7,179 nucleotides of DNA from Thiomicrospira sp. UBA5634 (GCA_002421475.1 DIJW01000092.1:5403-12581), one strand, 5' to 3'; positions 1 through 5,938 are shown, counted from the stretch's first letter. The notes: generated from the sequence alone by a model not told the origin. Translations and numbers: made by a program.

Positions 1-251
1 ATTTATACGGTAGCGTGCGTATGTACCAAGAAAGGTTCGCACATATTGAAGTTGATTTAGAACTCGATAGAACGATTCCGCAAGCGATCCGTGAACGGTT
101 TGCAGAACATCAACAAGAAGATGTCGACTGGATGACAGAGGGTTGGCGTTTTCCGCTAAAGGAAGCACGACGTGTGCGTTTTGGACAGTTGCATTATCTT
201 GACCACCCAATCTACGGGGTGCTAATTAAAGTTGAACAGGTCAAAAAATAA
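1..251 (+). CDS. csiV: CsiV family protein, C-terminal end (partial, 5' cut by window edge)
   Basis: The reading frame is open back to the first bases of the window (frame starting at base 3, reading LYGSVRMYQERF), so this is the tail of a longer gene and not a short protein starting at the GTG at 15. The tail has the pattern I associate with the C terminus of the CsiV family (peptidoglycan-binding, periplasmic, gammaproteobacterial): a beta-rich stretch with aromatic and acidic residues, then RRVRFGQLHYLDHPIYGVLIKV just before the stop. In Vibrio cholerae CsiV is needed for activity of the peptidoglycan synthase activator LpoA; that role is family knowledge and not visible here. The signal peptide and N-terminal part lie outside the window. 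The gene converges on minE, with the palindromic terminator candidate starting directly after the TAA stop. Confidence 0.75.
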   Translation, partial: LYGSVRMYQERFAHIEVDLELDRTIPQAIRERFAEHQQEDVDWMTEGWRFPLKEARRVRFGQLHYLDHPIYGVLIKVEQVKK

Positions 252-273
252 CCACCACCAGGCCTGGTGGTGG
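252..273. terminator. 22-bp perfect palindrome, likely bidirectional terminator between csiV and minE
   Basis: Bases 252-273 are a perfect palindrome: 11-nt arms made of CCACCACCAGG and its complement. It lies in the short gap between the convergent csiV and minE genes. Read on the minus strand, the GC-rich stem is followed by TTATTTTTT, a good intrinsic terminator tail for the min cluster. On the plus strand the tail is only GTTT, so termination of csiV would be weaker. The centre is the 12-mer ACCAGGCCTGGT, which occurs again at 2740-2751. Confidence 0.75.
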
Positions 274-291
274 GTTTAGAACGGTTACATC

Positions 292-555
292 TTAATGTTT
301 ACGTGATTCCGGTAAAATCAGATTCAACTCTAATACTTCAAAGCCATTGTCTTCATCAATCGAAATCTGCAGATTTTCATCATCAATATCCACATACTTG
401 GCAATAACCGCTAGAATCTCATCGCGCATTTTCGCCAAATAAACCGGCGCTTTGGCTTGTGAACGCTCATGAGCCAACAGAATCTGTAACCGATCTTTCG
501 CTTGTTTAGCCGAGTTTTTTTTATTCTGTCCTAAAAGATAATCTATTAATGCCAT
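292..555 (-). CDS. minE: Cell division topological specificity factor MinE
   Basis: MinE binds MinD on the membrane, displaces MinC and stimulates MinD ATP hydrolysis. This makes the Min proteins oscillate from pole to pole and keeps the inhibitor away from mid-cell. The 87-residue protein has the usual length. It begins MALIDYLLGQ, the amphipathic membrane-contacting start. Next comes the MinD-binding segment, with AKDRLQILLAHER at about residues 19-31. The C-terminal topological-specificity domain includes LAKMRDEILAVIAKYV (about 40-55) and ends FEVLELNLILPE. The ATG lies 3 bp after the minD stop, so the two genes are almost certainly translated from one message. minE is the last gene of the cluster and is followed by the palindromic terminator at 252-273. 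Confidence 0.97.
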   Translation of the reverse strand: MALIDYLLGQNKKNSAKQAKDRLQILLAHERSQAKAPVYLAKMRDEILAVIAKYVDIDDENLQISIDEDNGFEVLELNLILPESRKH

Positions 556-558
556 GGC

Positions 559-1371
559 TTATTTCCCGAACAATTTCTTAAACAAGCTCTTATGTTCAAC
601 TGTTAAAAAGCGTTGCGGTTTATCTTCACCTAAAAAACGATCCACTATGTCTTTATAGGCTTCTGATGCATTGACACCTTCATACATAATCACCGGTGTA
701 CCGGCATTAGATGCCTGCAGAACTTCTTCAGCTTCCGGCACAATCCCAAGCAATTTCACACTTAATAACTCGACAACATCCTGCATTGCCAACATCTCGC
801 CGGCCGCAACGCGTTCAGGGTTATAACGTGTCAAAATCAAATGCTCAACAATCGGTGTATCGCCTTCTTCTGCCCTTTTTGACTTAGCTTGCAAAATACC
901 CAAAATACGGTCTGAGTCACGAACAGATGACACTTCAGGATTGGTTACAATCACCGCTTCATCAGCATAATACAACGCTAATTGAGCACCTTTTTCAATC
1001 CCGGCTGGCGAATCGCAAATGATAAAATCAAACCCGTCCGCTTTCAAATCATCAATAACCTTGCCGACACCTTCTTTGGTTAACGCATCTTTATCGCGGG
1101 TTTGTGAAGCAGCCAACACGAATAAATTCGGCACTTTTTTATCTTTGATCAAGGCCTGTTTTAAACTCGCTTCACCTTGCACAACATTAACGAAGTCATA
1201 CACAACACGGCGCTCACAGCCCATAATTAAATCTAAATTACGTAAACCGACATCAAAGTCAATCACCGCGACCTTGTAGCCTTTTAATGCTAAACCGGCT
1301 GAAAAACTTGCACTGGTTGTTGTTTTACCAACGCCACCTTTACCTGAGGTTACGACTATGACACGCGCCAC
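559..1371 (-). CDS. minD: Septum site-determining ATPase MinD
   Basis: MinD is a ParA/MinD-type P-loop ATPase that dimerises on the inner membrane when ATP-bound, recruits MinC and is released by MinE. The 270-residue protein has the deviant Walker A motif SGKGGVGKTT at residues 9-18 (signature Lys11 and catalytic Lys16). It also has the switch region VIDFDVGLRNLD with Asp38 and Asp40, and a Walker B region FIICDSPAGIE near residue 116-126. The C terminus, KSLFKKLFGK, is the short amphipathic membrane-targeting helix. The start is GTG, preceded by AAGGAG with a 5-nt spacer; the next residues, ARVIVVTSGKGG, match the family start exactly, so GTG is well supported. It lies 48 bp after minC and 3 bp before minE. 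Confidence 0.98.
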   Translation of the reverse strand: MARVIVVTSGKGGVGKTTTSASFSAGLALKGYKVAVIDFDVGLRNLDLIMGCERRVVYDFVNVVQGEASLKQALIKDKKVPNLFVLAASQTRDKDALTKEGVGKVIDDLKADGFDFIICDSPAGIEKGAQLALYYADEAVIVTNPEVSSVRDSDRILGILQAKSKRAEEGDTPIVEHLILTRYNPERVAAGEMLAMQDVVELLSVKLLGIVPEAEEVLQASNAGTPVIMYEGVNASEAYKDIVDRFLGEDKPQRFLTVEHKSLFKKLFGK

Positions 1372-1403
1372 GTTGACTCCTTGCGATCCGAAAATTGAAT
1401 CTT

Positions 1404-1409
1404 ATTATA
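1404..1409 (-). promoter_or_regulatory. Possible internal -10 box upstream of minD
   Basis: The AT-rich 48-bp gap between minC and minD contains a perfect TATAAT on the minus strand, about 33 bases before the minD GTG. No convincing -35 hexamer lies 16-18 bp upstream, so a separate minDE promoter is only a possibility. The sequence could simply be AT-rich by chance. Confidence 0.2.
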
Positions 1410-1419
1410 ATATGAATAA

Positions 1420-2094
1420 TTACACTAATTTATGGAAAACTAACCGATCGTTATCTAAACGAACTTCAACCAAACCCTGCTTAAATTCTGGCTTAAAATC
1501 TTCAGCCATCTGGTAAAACCCGGCAATACATACCAGTTCAGCATCTAATTTTTGTGCATAAATACGAGCTTCGGTATTACCTGAATTTCCCGCAAATACC
1601 TTGCCTTTTACACTGCCGTACACATGCACATGACCATCGGCAACCACCTCAGCGCCCGGATTAATCGAACCTCTAATCACCAGATCACGCCCTTGTGCGT
1701 AGACCTGTTGCCCTGAACGCACCGCGCCTTCAATAAACAGCGCGCCTTGGGATGCAGGTTCAGTGATTTTTTCGGCTCGATTTTCAGCTTTTTTTACCGG
1801 ATCAAACACGGCCAATCCGGCATAACTTGCTTGCTCTCGCATACTTACATTCGCGGTACGCAAACCAATCGGCATCATTTGTTTTTGATGTAAAAACTCG
1901 ACCAATAACGCCAAGAAAGTAGCATCTAAAGCATCCACTTCCGGCTCAATCACCACCGCTAAACCGATAAAAAACTCCGGCGCTTGGGCTATTTTTTGCT
2001 CAAGGTTTTTTTTAACCTGTTTGATTTCATCGCTATACACTTTTAATACGGATAACGATAAAACCGAACCTTTTAATTCAATAACTTTGCCCAT
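1420..2094 (-). CDS. minC: Septum site-determining protein MinC (FtsZ inhibitor)
   Basis: MinC is carried to the polar membrane by MinD and blocks FtsZ ring assembly there. The 224-residue protein is close to the usual length (about 230). Residues 1-100 form the N-terminal FtsZ-inhibiting domain (FFIGLAVVIEPE at 41-52, then MMPIGLRTA). A charged linker at about 101-115 follows. The C-terminal beta-helix domain, which dimerises and binds MinD, begins at about residue 118. It carries the family signature RSGQQVYAQGRDLVIRGSI from residue 126, then VHVYGSVKGKVFAG at 156-169 and a glycine-rich turn before ARIYA. The ATG is preceded by GAAGG at a suitable distance. The gene is 42 bp after the yqiA-like gene on the same strand and may share its transcript. 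Confidence 0.96.
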   Translation of the reverse strand: MGKVIELKGSVLSLSVLKVYSDEIKQVKKNLEQKIAQAPEFFIGLAVVIEPEVDALDATFLALLVEFLHQKQMMPIGLRTANVSMREQASYAGLAVFDPVKKAENRAEKITEPASQGALFIEGAVRSGQQVYAQGRDLVIRGSINPGAEVVADGHVHVYGSVKGKVFAGNSGNTEARIYAQKLDAELVCIAGFYQMAEDFKPEFKQGLVEVRLDNDRLVFHKLV

Positions 2095-2136
2095 ACAAGC
2101 ACGACCTTCGCCAAGCGATGTAAAACTAATAACGCA

Positions 2137-2703
2137 CTATTTTAGCACTAAAGCACGGTTGAAGAACTCTCGCACCGTCTGATCATGACGTTCAATACCA
2201 CTAAAGCGATGATTACCACCCGCCTCGACAATCTGCTGCGCCTGCGGCAAATAATCCAACGCTAACTGTGGATCAAGCACCTCATCCGCCAGCTGCTGCA
2301 ATAACAATAAACGTTTCTGCAACGCCTCATCAGCATTACTCACCCGAAACGCCGCCAACCGACTTAACTGCTCCGTCTGCCACTGAAATCGACCACTATC
2401 ATTTACCGTCTGAGCATTTAAATCCTGATCCCAAGGCGGAATTGCCGGGTTAATTAATACCGCTGGAACCGCATAACGTTGGGCCAAATAAATCGCAAAA
2501 AAACCACCTAATGACGAACCAATCAATCCCACTGGTTCATGTTTTAAAAATGAAGCCACCAACCCCTCAAGTGTATGCATCGCTAACCGCGACTCTGCCG
2601 ATAAGGTCGGGGCAATAAATCCTTGATCCGCAAATAACTTCTCATAATGACGCGCTTTGTCGCTCAAACCGCTTGAGCCATAGCCGTGGATGTAAATAAT
2701 CAT
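2137..2703 (-). CDS. yqiA: YqiA/YcfP-type alpha/beta-hydrolase, probable esterase
   Basis: This is a small cytoplasmic alpha/beta-fold hydrolase of the YqiA (UPF0227) family; the E. coli member hydrolyses short acyl esters in vitro and its natural substrate is uncertain. The 188 residues contain the oxyanion-side start IIYIHGYGSS (2-11) and the nucleophile elbow GSSLGG (62-67, Ser64). After the elbow come VLINPAIPP (82-90), ADEVLD (139-144, which supplies the acid) and GGNHRFSG (162-169, His165 as the catalytic base). The complete triad suggests an active enzyme. The yqiA symbol is a family assignment and not proof of orthology. In E. coli yqiA sits next to parE, so the position beside minC is different. 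It lies 61 bp after the transporter gene and 42 bp before minC, all on the same strand. Confidence 0.85.
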   Translation of the reverse strand: MIIYIHGYGSSGLSDKARHYEKLFADQGFIAPTLSAESRLAMHTLEGLVASFLKHEPVGLIGSSLGGFFAIYLAQRYAVPAVLINPAIPPWDQDLNAQTVNDSGRFQWQTEQLSRLAAFRVSNADEALQKRLLLLQQLADEVLDPQLALDYLPQAQQIVEAGGNHRFSGIERHDQTVREFFNRALVLK

Positions 2704-2733
2704 CTAAATTTAATCCGCCAAATCCAATAAAGC

Positions 2734-2751
2734 ATTATAACCAGGCCTGGT
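2734..2751 (-). promoter_or_regulatory. TATAAT box with adjoining 12-bp palindrome upstream of the yqiA-like gene
   Basis: On the minus strand the 61-bp gap before the esterase gene holds a perfect TATAAT (2734-2739), directly preceded by the palindrome ACCAGGCCTGGT (2740-2751). A weak -35 candidate, TTCATT, lies 17 bp upstream. The palindrome would then fill the spacer, an operator-like arrangement. Alternatively it is a short stem-loop between genes. The same 12-mer is the core of the palindrome at 252-273. Confidence 0.35.
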
Positions 2752-2764
2752 GATCAAATGAATG

Positions 2765-3655
2765 CTAATGACTCATCACTGGTAGACGCCGCGTAATTAA
2801 CAACCCGCCTAATAGAATCGGAACAACCCCTAACATTTGTTGCAAACTCGGCGTTTCGTTTAACAACCAATACGCCAATAACAACGTAAACAACGGACTT
2901 AAAGCCGCCAGTGCGCTGGTTTTAGTAATCGAAATACGATGTATTGCCTCAATCCAAAGCAATTTACTAAAACCCATAATCAGCAAATCCACTAATAACA
3001 GCGGCAACCAGGCCTGCTGTAACATTGCCAAACTGGGTACACCCTCAAAACTCAATGCCAACAACCATAAGAACGGCAACGCAAACAAATTGCGAAATGC
3101 CAATAACGTCACGGCATCGACTTGTTTACGCGCACGTTGCTGATAACGATTTGCAAACGGCGCAATTGCAGCTGCGGCAAGAATCAATACATCGCCCACA
3201 TTCAAACTAAACTCTTCTGGAAACAGTACCATTAAAGCGCCGACGGTCATTAATAATGCACCAAAACTATGCCACAAACTCATAGGTTCACGACCCAGCA
3301 CATTAAAATACAGGTAAGAAAATAACACCTGCAGGAATAAAATCACCGCCATATTACCCGCAGTGGTGTATTGCAACCCCAGAAACACCAAGACAAACAA
3401 GGTTGTGATTCCCAAGGCCGACATTAATAGATTCCGGCGCGCATCGCGATCTAACAAACCGGATAAACGTCGTTGATAAGCCAAAATAACAATGAAAAAC
3501 AAACTTGCCAAACCGGTGGCCAACGCATAGGTCGTTAAGGCACCAAATAACGCCACCAAACCCAGCGCTAAAATCGGAAACCAAGCATCAATAAAGGTCA
3601 ATGATAAAACTGAAAGCTCACCTTGGCGTTGTTCCGAGAGTCTTGACCACAACAT
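2765..3655 (-). CDS. EamA-type (DMT superfamily) membrane transporter
   Basis: The protein is a drug/metabolite transporter superfamily permease of the inner membrane, built of two EamA repeats of about five helices each. The 296 residues are almost wholly hydrophobic, with short charged loops. The first half runs from about residue 27 to 148, with a GLQYTTAGNMAVILFLQVLFSY-type stretch before the repeat centre. The second begins at about residue 153 (VGDVLILAAAAIAPFANRY) and contains the typical ISITKTSALAALSPLFTLLLAYWLLNETPS motif, where proline and glutamate of the last helices are conserved in EamA proteins. It ends LLGGLLITRR. The substrate cannot be inferred; members export amino acids, metabolites or toxic compounds. 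It heads the minus-strand run eamA-yqiA-minCDE. AGG precedes the ATG by about 7 bases. Confidence 0.88.
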   Translation of the reverse strand: MLWSRLSEQRQGELSVLSLTFIDAWFPILALGLVALFGALTTYALATGLASLFFIVILAYQRRLSGLLDRDARRNLLMSALGITTLFVLVFLGLQYTTAGNMAVILFLQVLFSYLYFNVLGREPMSLWHSFGALLMTVGALMVLFPEEFSLNVGDVLILAAAAIAPFANRYQQRARKQVDAVTLLAFRNLFALPFLWLLALSFEGVPSLAMLQQAWLPLLLVDLLIMGFSKLLWIEAIHRISITKTSALAALSPLFTLLLAYWLLNETPSLQQMLGVVPILLGGLLITRRLPVMSH

Positions 3656-3689
3656 AAACAGCCTTTTCGTGAAAAAATTAACAGAATAT

Positions 3690-3773
3690 GTCTAACAGGA
3701 TTAGATAAATTGGGAGTGAACTCATAGTTTTTTGAGTCAGCCTAGTTTCCTAAATATCTAATGCCTTGTCTAG
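3690..3773 (-). repeat. Imperfect long inverted repeat resembling a decayed attC site
   Basis: Read on the minus strand, the right arm is TATCTAATCCTGTTAGAC (3690-3707) and the left arm is CTAGACAAGGCATTAGATA (3755-3773). The arms pair with a perfect 8-bp inner block (ATTAGATA/TATCTAAT), then an outer block interrupted by three unpaired bases, all on one arm. A nested ACTCA/TGAGT pair (3720-3724, 3733-3737) sits in the loop. The terminal GTTAGAC fits the integron R' consensus GTTRRRY and the length is in the attC range. The opposite R'' box is imperfect (CTAGAC instead of RYYYAAC), so recombination activity is doubtful. It may instead be an ordinary hairpin near the transporter promoter. Confidence 0.3.
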
Positions 3774-4141
3774 TAGATCCTCAGCGCCATAAACTCCGGT
3801 ACGAAGTGCCGTAATTGAGCCCCACACTGAGTTTTACATTGGCAGCATCATCCCGACGAACCTCGGAAAGAGCTTCAAAGATAAATCAATAGCGCAGGCA
3901 TCAAGGGGTGAAGTGGTGTTTTAAAACGAAATGTATGATAACCGAGCACCCCCCAACAGCTAACAAGAAACCGCTTAAACACTGACTCGTAGAGCTCGGC
4001 GAGTTGATTTCATAGCCGTGCGAGTGTGGAATATTTTTCACTCCAATCTACTAATCACAGCGACTTGCTACTCTCAATTTTTTGACCTCGAGCTGATGCA
4101 TCGACAGGGATTTAGAAGTTGTTGGAACGCGTTGATATGAT

Positions 4142-4220
4142 ATGAAAAAGCCTGAATCCTCGCTAGTTATGCTGTTTGTTCGCACACTCATTATAACTAC
4201 TTAAACTCAGGCTTTATCAT
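4142..4220. repeat. 79-nt nested inverted repeat, probable long-loop terminator or structured RNA
   Basis: The outer arms ATGAAAAAGCCTGA (4142-4155) and TCAGGCTTTATCAT (4207-4220) are complementary at 13 of 14 positions. Inside, TAGTTAT (4164-4170) and ATAACTA (4193-4199) form a second perfect stem, separated from the outer one by internal loops of 8 and 7 nt, with a 22-nt apical loop. On the minus strand the outer stem ends TCAGGCTTTTTC, so it could terminate the lipoprotein transcript that comes from the right. The two-storey architecture is more elaborate than a normal terminator; a small mobile repeat or RNA element is the alternative. Confidence 0.5.
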
Positions 4221-4223
4221 TTA

Positions 4224-4260
4224 TCCCAAACTGTGAAACTGTGGGACAGCATTCCCTGTC
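4224..4260. repeat. Short stem-loops just downstream of the lipoprotein gene
   Basis: TCCCA (4224-4228) pairs with TGGGA (4242-4246), flanking a small direct repeat AACTGTGAAACTGTG. GACAG (4245-4249) pairs with CTGTC (4256-4260), and GGGGCC plus TTTTT follow on the plus strand. The two stems overlap at 4245-4246 and are mutually exclusive at their ends. Each is weak. On the plus strand the second could act as a poor terminator; on the minus strand no T tract follows. Confidence 0.25.
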
Positions 4261-4272
4261 GGGGCCTTTTTA

Positions 4273-4890
4273 TTATTTGGCAGAAGACAGTTGAGCTTTT
4301 TCAAGATTCCATTTGGAATTGAATTTTTCTCTAAATGCAATTTGCGCTTCATCCAGATCTTTCTGAGTTAGCTCTACATCTTTAATCTTGAAAAACTCAT
4401 CACGATCAAAGGTTATATTGCCAACGTAGACTGCATTTGCCTTATTACTATGTGAAACTTTTACGCCGCCATCAATTGTATACATCATGGTTTCAATGTT
4501 CCCACTGCTAAAACTGGTATAGAACCAACCACCGAGTATATTCAAGGGTTTATCTTTCTTCCAGGTGAAAAACGCATAATCTCCTTCCACCACGACAACA
4601 GTGTCATCCATATCCCGCACCGAATGCCCAGCTTCCAATGTATAATATGTATCCGAAGCTTTTAAATAAAACAACTTATATACCACATCCTTCTCAACCC
4701 CCAGCGTCAACATGCTTTTCATGCGTATTTCTTCTTTGGAGATATGTGGATTTAACGAAACCTTAACGACATACACCATCTCATCTGACTTAACTTCACT
4801 CAGGTCTTTTAGTTGCGTCTGTGCACAACCAGACAAGAACAACATACCCAGTAAAACGACGACGAGATTAAGCTTAATCAAATACTTCAT
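4273..4890 (-). CDS. Putative outer-membrane lipoprotein, second gene of a paralogous pair
   Basis: Function unknown. The 205-residue protein starts with a short basic region and a hydrophobic stretch ending in the lipobox FLSGC, with Cys22 as the lipidated residue. Ala follows Cys, not Asp, so Lol sorting to the outer membrane is expected. The mature part is mostly beta-prone: about residues 37-160 hold DEMVYVVKVSL, VVYKLFYLKASD, TYYTLEAGHS and ANAVYVGNITF. It ends in a charged helical tail (about 175-200, with SKWNLEK). The order FYL (74-76), YTLE (83-86), YVG (155-157), KW (193-194) mirrors FYL, YTME, YMG, KW in the upstream lipoprotein, so the two look like diverged paralogues. The ATG is preceded by AGGAAGGA, which overlaps the upstream stop codon; the gap is 12 bp. 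The two genes are very likely cotranscribed. Confidence 0.8.
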   Translation of the reverse strand: MKYLIKLNLVVVLLGMLFLSGCAQTQLKDLSEVKSDEMVYVVKVSLNPHISKEEIRMKSMLTLGVEKDVVYKLFYLKASDTYYTLEAGHSVRDMDDTVVVVEGDYAFFTWKKDKPLNILGGWFYTSFSSGNIETMMYTIDGGVKVSHSNKANAVYVGNITFDRDEFFKIKDVELTQKDLDEAQIAFREKFNSKWNLEKAQLSSAK

Positions 4891-4902
4891 ATAGATTCCT
4901 TC

Positions 4903-5505
4903 CTATTTAAGAGAACTGATGCGTTTAGCAATAATATTTTCCCACTTCGTTCCCTTAGTATGTTGAAGCAGTTTTTGCAATGCCTCTTTTTCACTAGGAG
5001 TATTGGAAACTACGGTTTCATATTTATTTACACCAAAAATTCCACCTTTCTTCACCAAGACTATTTTATACGAACCCATATAGTACAAGCCTGGTTCAGT
5101 GGTTTTAAATTGCAACCGCTTGAACTCAGGATTTTTATTTATATCTGGAAAGTTCCAGGTCCAGGTTGCATCTGCAAGAAACCCTTTTGCGGGGCCACCC
5201 AGACTCTCCATTGTGTATGAACCTACAGCGGGTAGATTTTCCAAGTAGAACATACCTTTGTTATTTGTTCTTACCTCTAACAACGGTTCATCAATTATAG
5301 GCCGCACTTGTTTTAAGTACCCCCATTTTGCAACAAACGGCGCATCGGTATCATCCATATAACCAAATACCAAAACTGAATTTGCGTCATCCTGATCACT
5401 TACGTTTTTACTTTTAGCAAAGTGAAAACTACTACATCCGCTTAATACACTTATCAACAGCAACATGAATAGTGGCTTAGCCACAATACCGGCTCGTAAA
5501 ATCAT
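4903..5505 (-). CDS. Putative outer-membrane lipoprotein, first gene of a paralogous pair
   Basis: Function unknown. The 200-residue protein has a signal peptide with lipobox VLSGC (Cys24) followed by Ser, which predicts the outer membrane. After a polar linker (25-42, rich in Lys, Ser, Asp), a beta-sandwich-like domain begins: SVLVFGYMDDTDAP (43-56), LKQVRPIIDEPLLEV (64-78), GMFYLENLPAVGSYTMESLGG (84-104). It continues with ATWTWNF and LYYMGSYKIVLVKKGG (140-155), then a helical tail, SEKEALQKLL...TKWENIIAKRI. The GMFYLENLP-GSY segment resembles the edge of carboxypeptidase-regulatory-like or transthyretin-like domains, where small beta domains bring substrate or matrix contacts; that likeness is only a guess. 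AGAGG precedes the ATG by 8-9 bases. It is the promoter-proximal gene, 12 bp before the second lipoprotein. Confidence 0.8.
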   Translation of the reverse strand: MILRAGIVAKPLFMLLLISVLSGCSSFHFAKSKNVSDQDDANSVLVFGYMDDTDAPFVAKWGYLKQVRPIIDEPLLEVRTNNKGMFYLENLPAVGSYTMESLGGPAKGFLADATWTWNFPDINKNPEFKRLQFKTTEPGLYYMGSYKIVLVKKGGIFGVNKYETVVSNTPSEKEALQKLLQHTKGTKWENIIAKRISSLK

Positions 5506-5570
5506 TACTATACCTCTTTAGTTTATTAATACCATTTTTTACATTAAACGTATATTTTATCCAAAAAAAT

Positions 5571-5599
5571 TACGAGTCCATTATTAACAATAGCTCGTA
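5571..5599. promoter_or_regulatory. Inverted repeat upstream of the lipoprotein pair
   Basis: TACGAG (5571-5576) and CTCGTA (5594-5599) are perfect 6-bp inverted arms separated by 17 bp of AT-rich DNA, about 66-94 bases before the first lipoprotein ATG. The position is typical for an operator or for a leader hairpin. Half-site spacing of about two helical turns (23 bp centre to centre) suits a dimeric regulator. No regulator can be named. Confidence 0.3.
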
Positions 5600-5639
5600 G
5601 ATCAGTACACAAGATCACAAATCATATTTATGTGAATTT

Positions 5640-5650
5640 GTTACCGTAAC
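5640..5650. promoter_or_regulatory. Palindrome GTTACCGTAAC
   Basis: Five-base arms around a single central C form a perfect 11-bp palindrome about 135 bases upstream of the first lipoprotein start. The site is compact enough for a dimeric repressor or activator, but this is a single occurrence in AT-rich DNA and could be chance. Confidence 0.22.
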
Positions 5651-5897
5651 TTTAAATCTGCATTGATTAGCCTAACTATTTACATAGCCAGCGCCTGTAT
5701 ATGTGTTATTTTAAATCCAATTGAATCTACAATTATGAAATTGGTGAATAACACACACTTTTTATCAAGGTTGATTATATTTTACCAAACTGATTTATTC
5801 AATCCGTTTATAGACCAGAGAAATATGTTCTATAAACCTAAAAAGACGCACGAAAAAGAGTCTAGAAAAACGTGAAAAAGCACAACTTGAAATTCCG

Positions 5898-5920
5898 GCC
5901 CAAGTGAACCACACCTGGGC
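5898..5920. terminator. GC-rich hairpin downstream of the DUF805 gene
   Basis: GCCCAAGTG (5898-5906) and CACCTGGGC (5912-5920) form a 9-bp stem with one G-T wobble or mismatch and a 5-nt loop. It stands out in AT-rich surroundings, 18 bp after the DUF805 stop. The minus-strand tail is GGAATTTC and the plus-strand tail ACTCAATTTTAT, so neither gives a perfect T run. A terminator for the DUF805 transcript is the most likely role. Confidence 0.5.
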
Positions 5921-5938
5921 ACTCAATTTTATACTTAT

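Larger units (their letters stand above)
3656..4272. other. 617-bp region without a recognisable gene, rich in inverted repeats
   Basis: No convincing gene lies between the transporter and the first lipoprotein. The stretch holds several inverted repeats: the attC-like pair at 3690-3773, ACTCG/CGAGT at 3985-4004, GAGTG/CACTC at about 4031-4052, the nested hairpin at 4142-4220 and TCCCA/TGGGA at 4224-4246. The longest suggestive open stretch is 34 codons between stops on the minus strand (3784-3885, containing ALSEVRRDDAANVKLSV), with no start or family match that I recognise. Its composition looks less AT-rich than the 6305-7117 gap. Decayed mobile or cassette DNA, or a structured non-coding RNA, are both possible; neither can be shown from the sequence alone. 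Confidence 0.5.
5506..5938. other. 433-bp AT-rich intergenic region with lipoprotein-operon upstream signals
   Basis: No gene here is convincing. The part next to the lipoprotein operon (5506-5660) should hold its minus-strand promoter; a TAAAAT box upstream of the start is a possible -10, without a good -35. Farther out lie TACGAG/CTCGTA (5571-5576, 5594-5599), TCACA/TGTGA (5615-5619, 5631-5635) and the palindrome GTTACCGTAAC (5640-5650). A 70-codon plus-strand frame (5663-5875) starts with TTG, has no Shine-Dalgarno and no recognisable family. Near the right end is the hairpin at 5898-5920. Confidence 0.5.

Noticed and set aside
1019..1279. 86-codon plus-strand frame opposite minD
   Set aside because: It is the reverse-strand shadow of minD, which has full family support; the translated sequence is low-complexity Ser/Thr/Lys.
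3354..3584. 76-codon minus-strand frame inside the transporter gene
   Set aside because: It is an alternative frame of the EamA-type gene with no independent start signal.
3656..4272. Housekeeping structured RNA (RNase P, tmRNA, 6S, SRP)
   Set aside because: None of the conserved core sequences of these RNAs can be found on either strand.
4960..5220. 86-codon plus-strand frame opposite the first lipoprotein gene
   Set aside because: It is antisense to a gene with a clear signal peptide and lipobox; no ribosome site and no family resemblance.
5663..5875. 70-codon open frame on the plus strand
   Set aside because: The start is TTG without a Shine-Dalgarno, the composition follows the AT-rich background, no family is recognisable, and it lies in the upstream region of the lipoprotein operon. 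A small hydrophobic N terminus is not enough to call a gene.
5914..5922. CCTGGGCAC, identical to nine bases of the tRNA-Leu acceptor end, as a possible second att site
   Set aside because: It is in the opposite orientation to the tRNA, only nine bases long, and is explained as part of the hairpin at 5898-5920.
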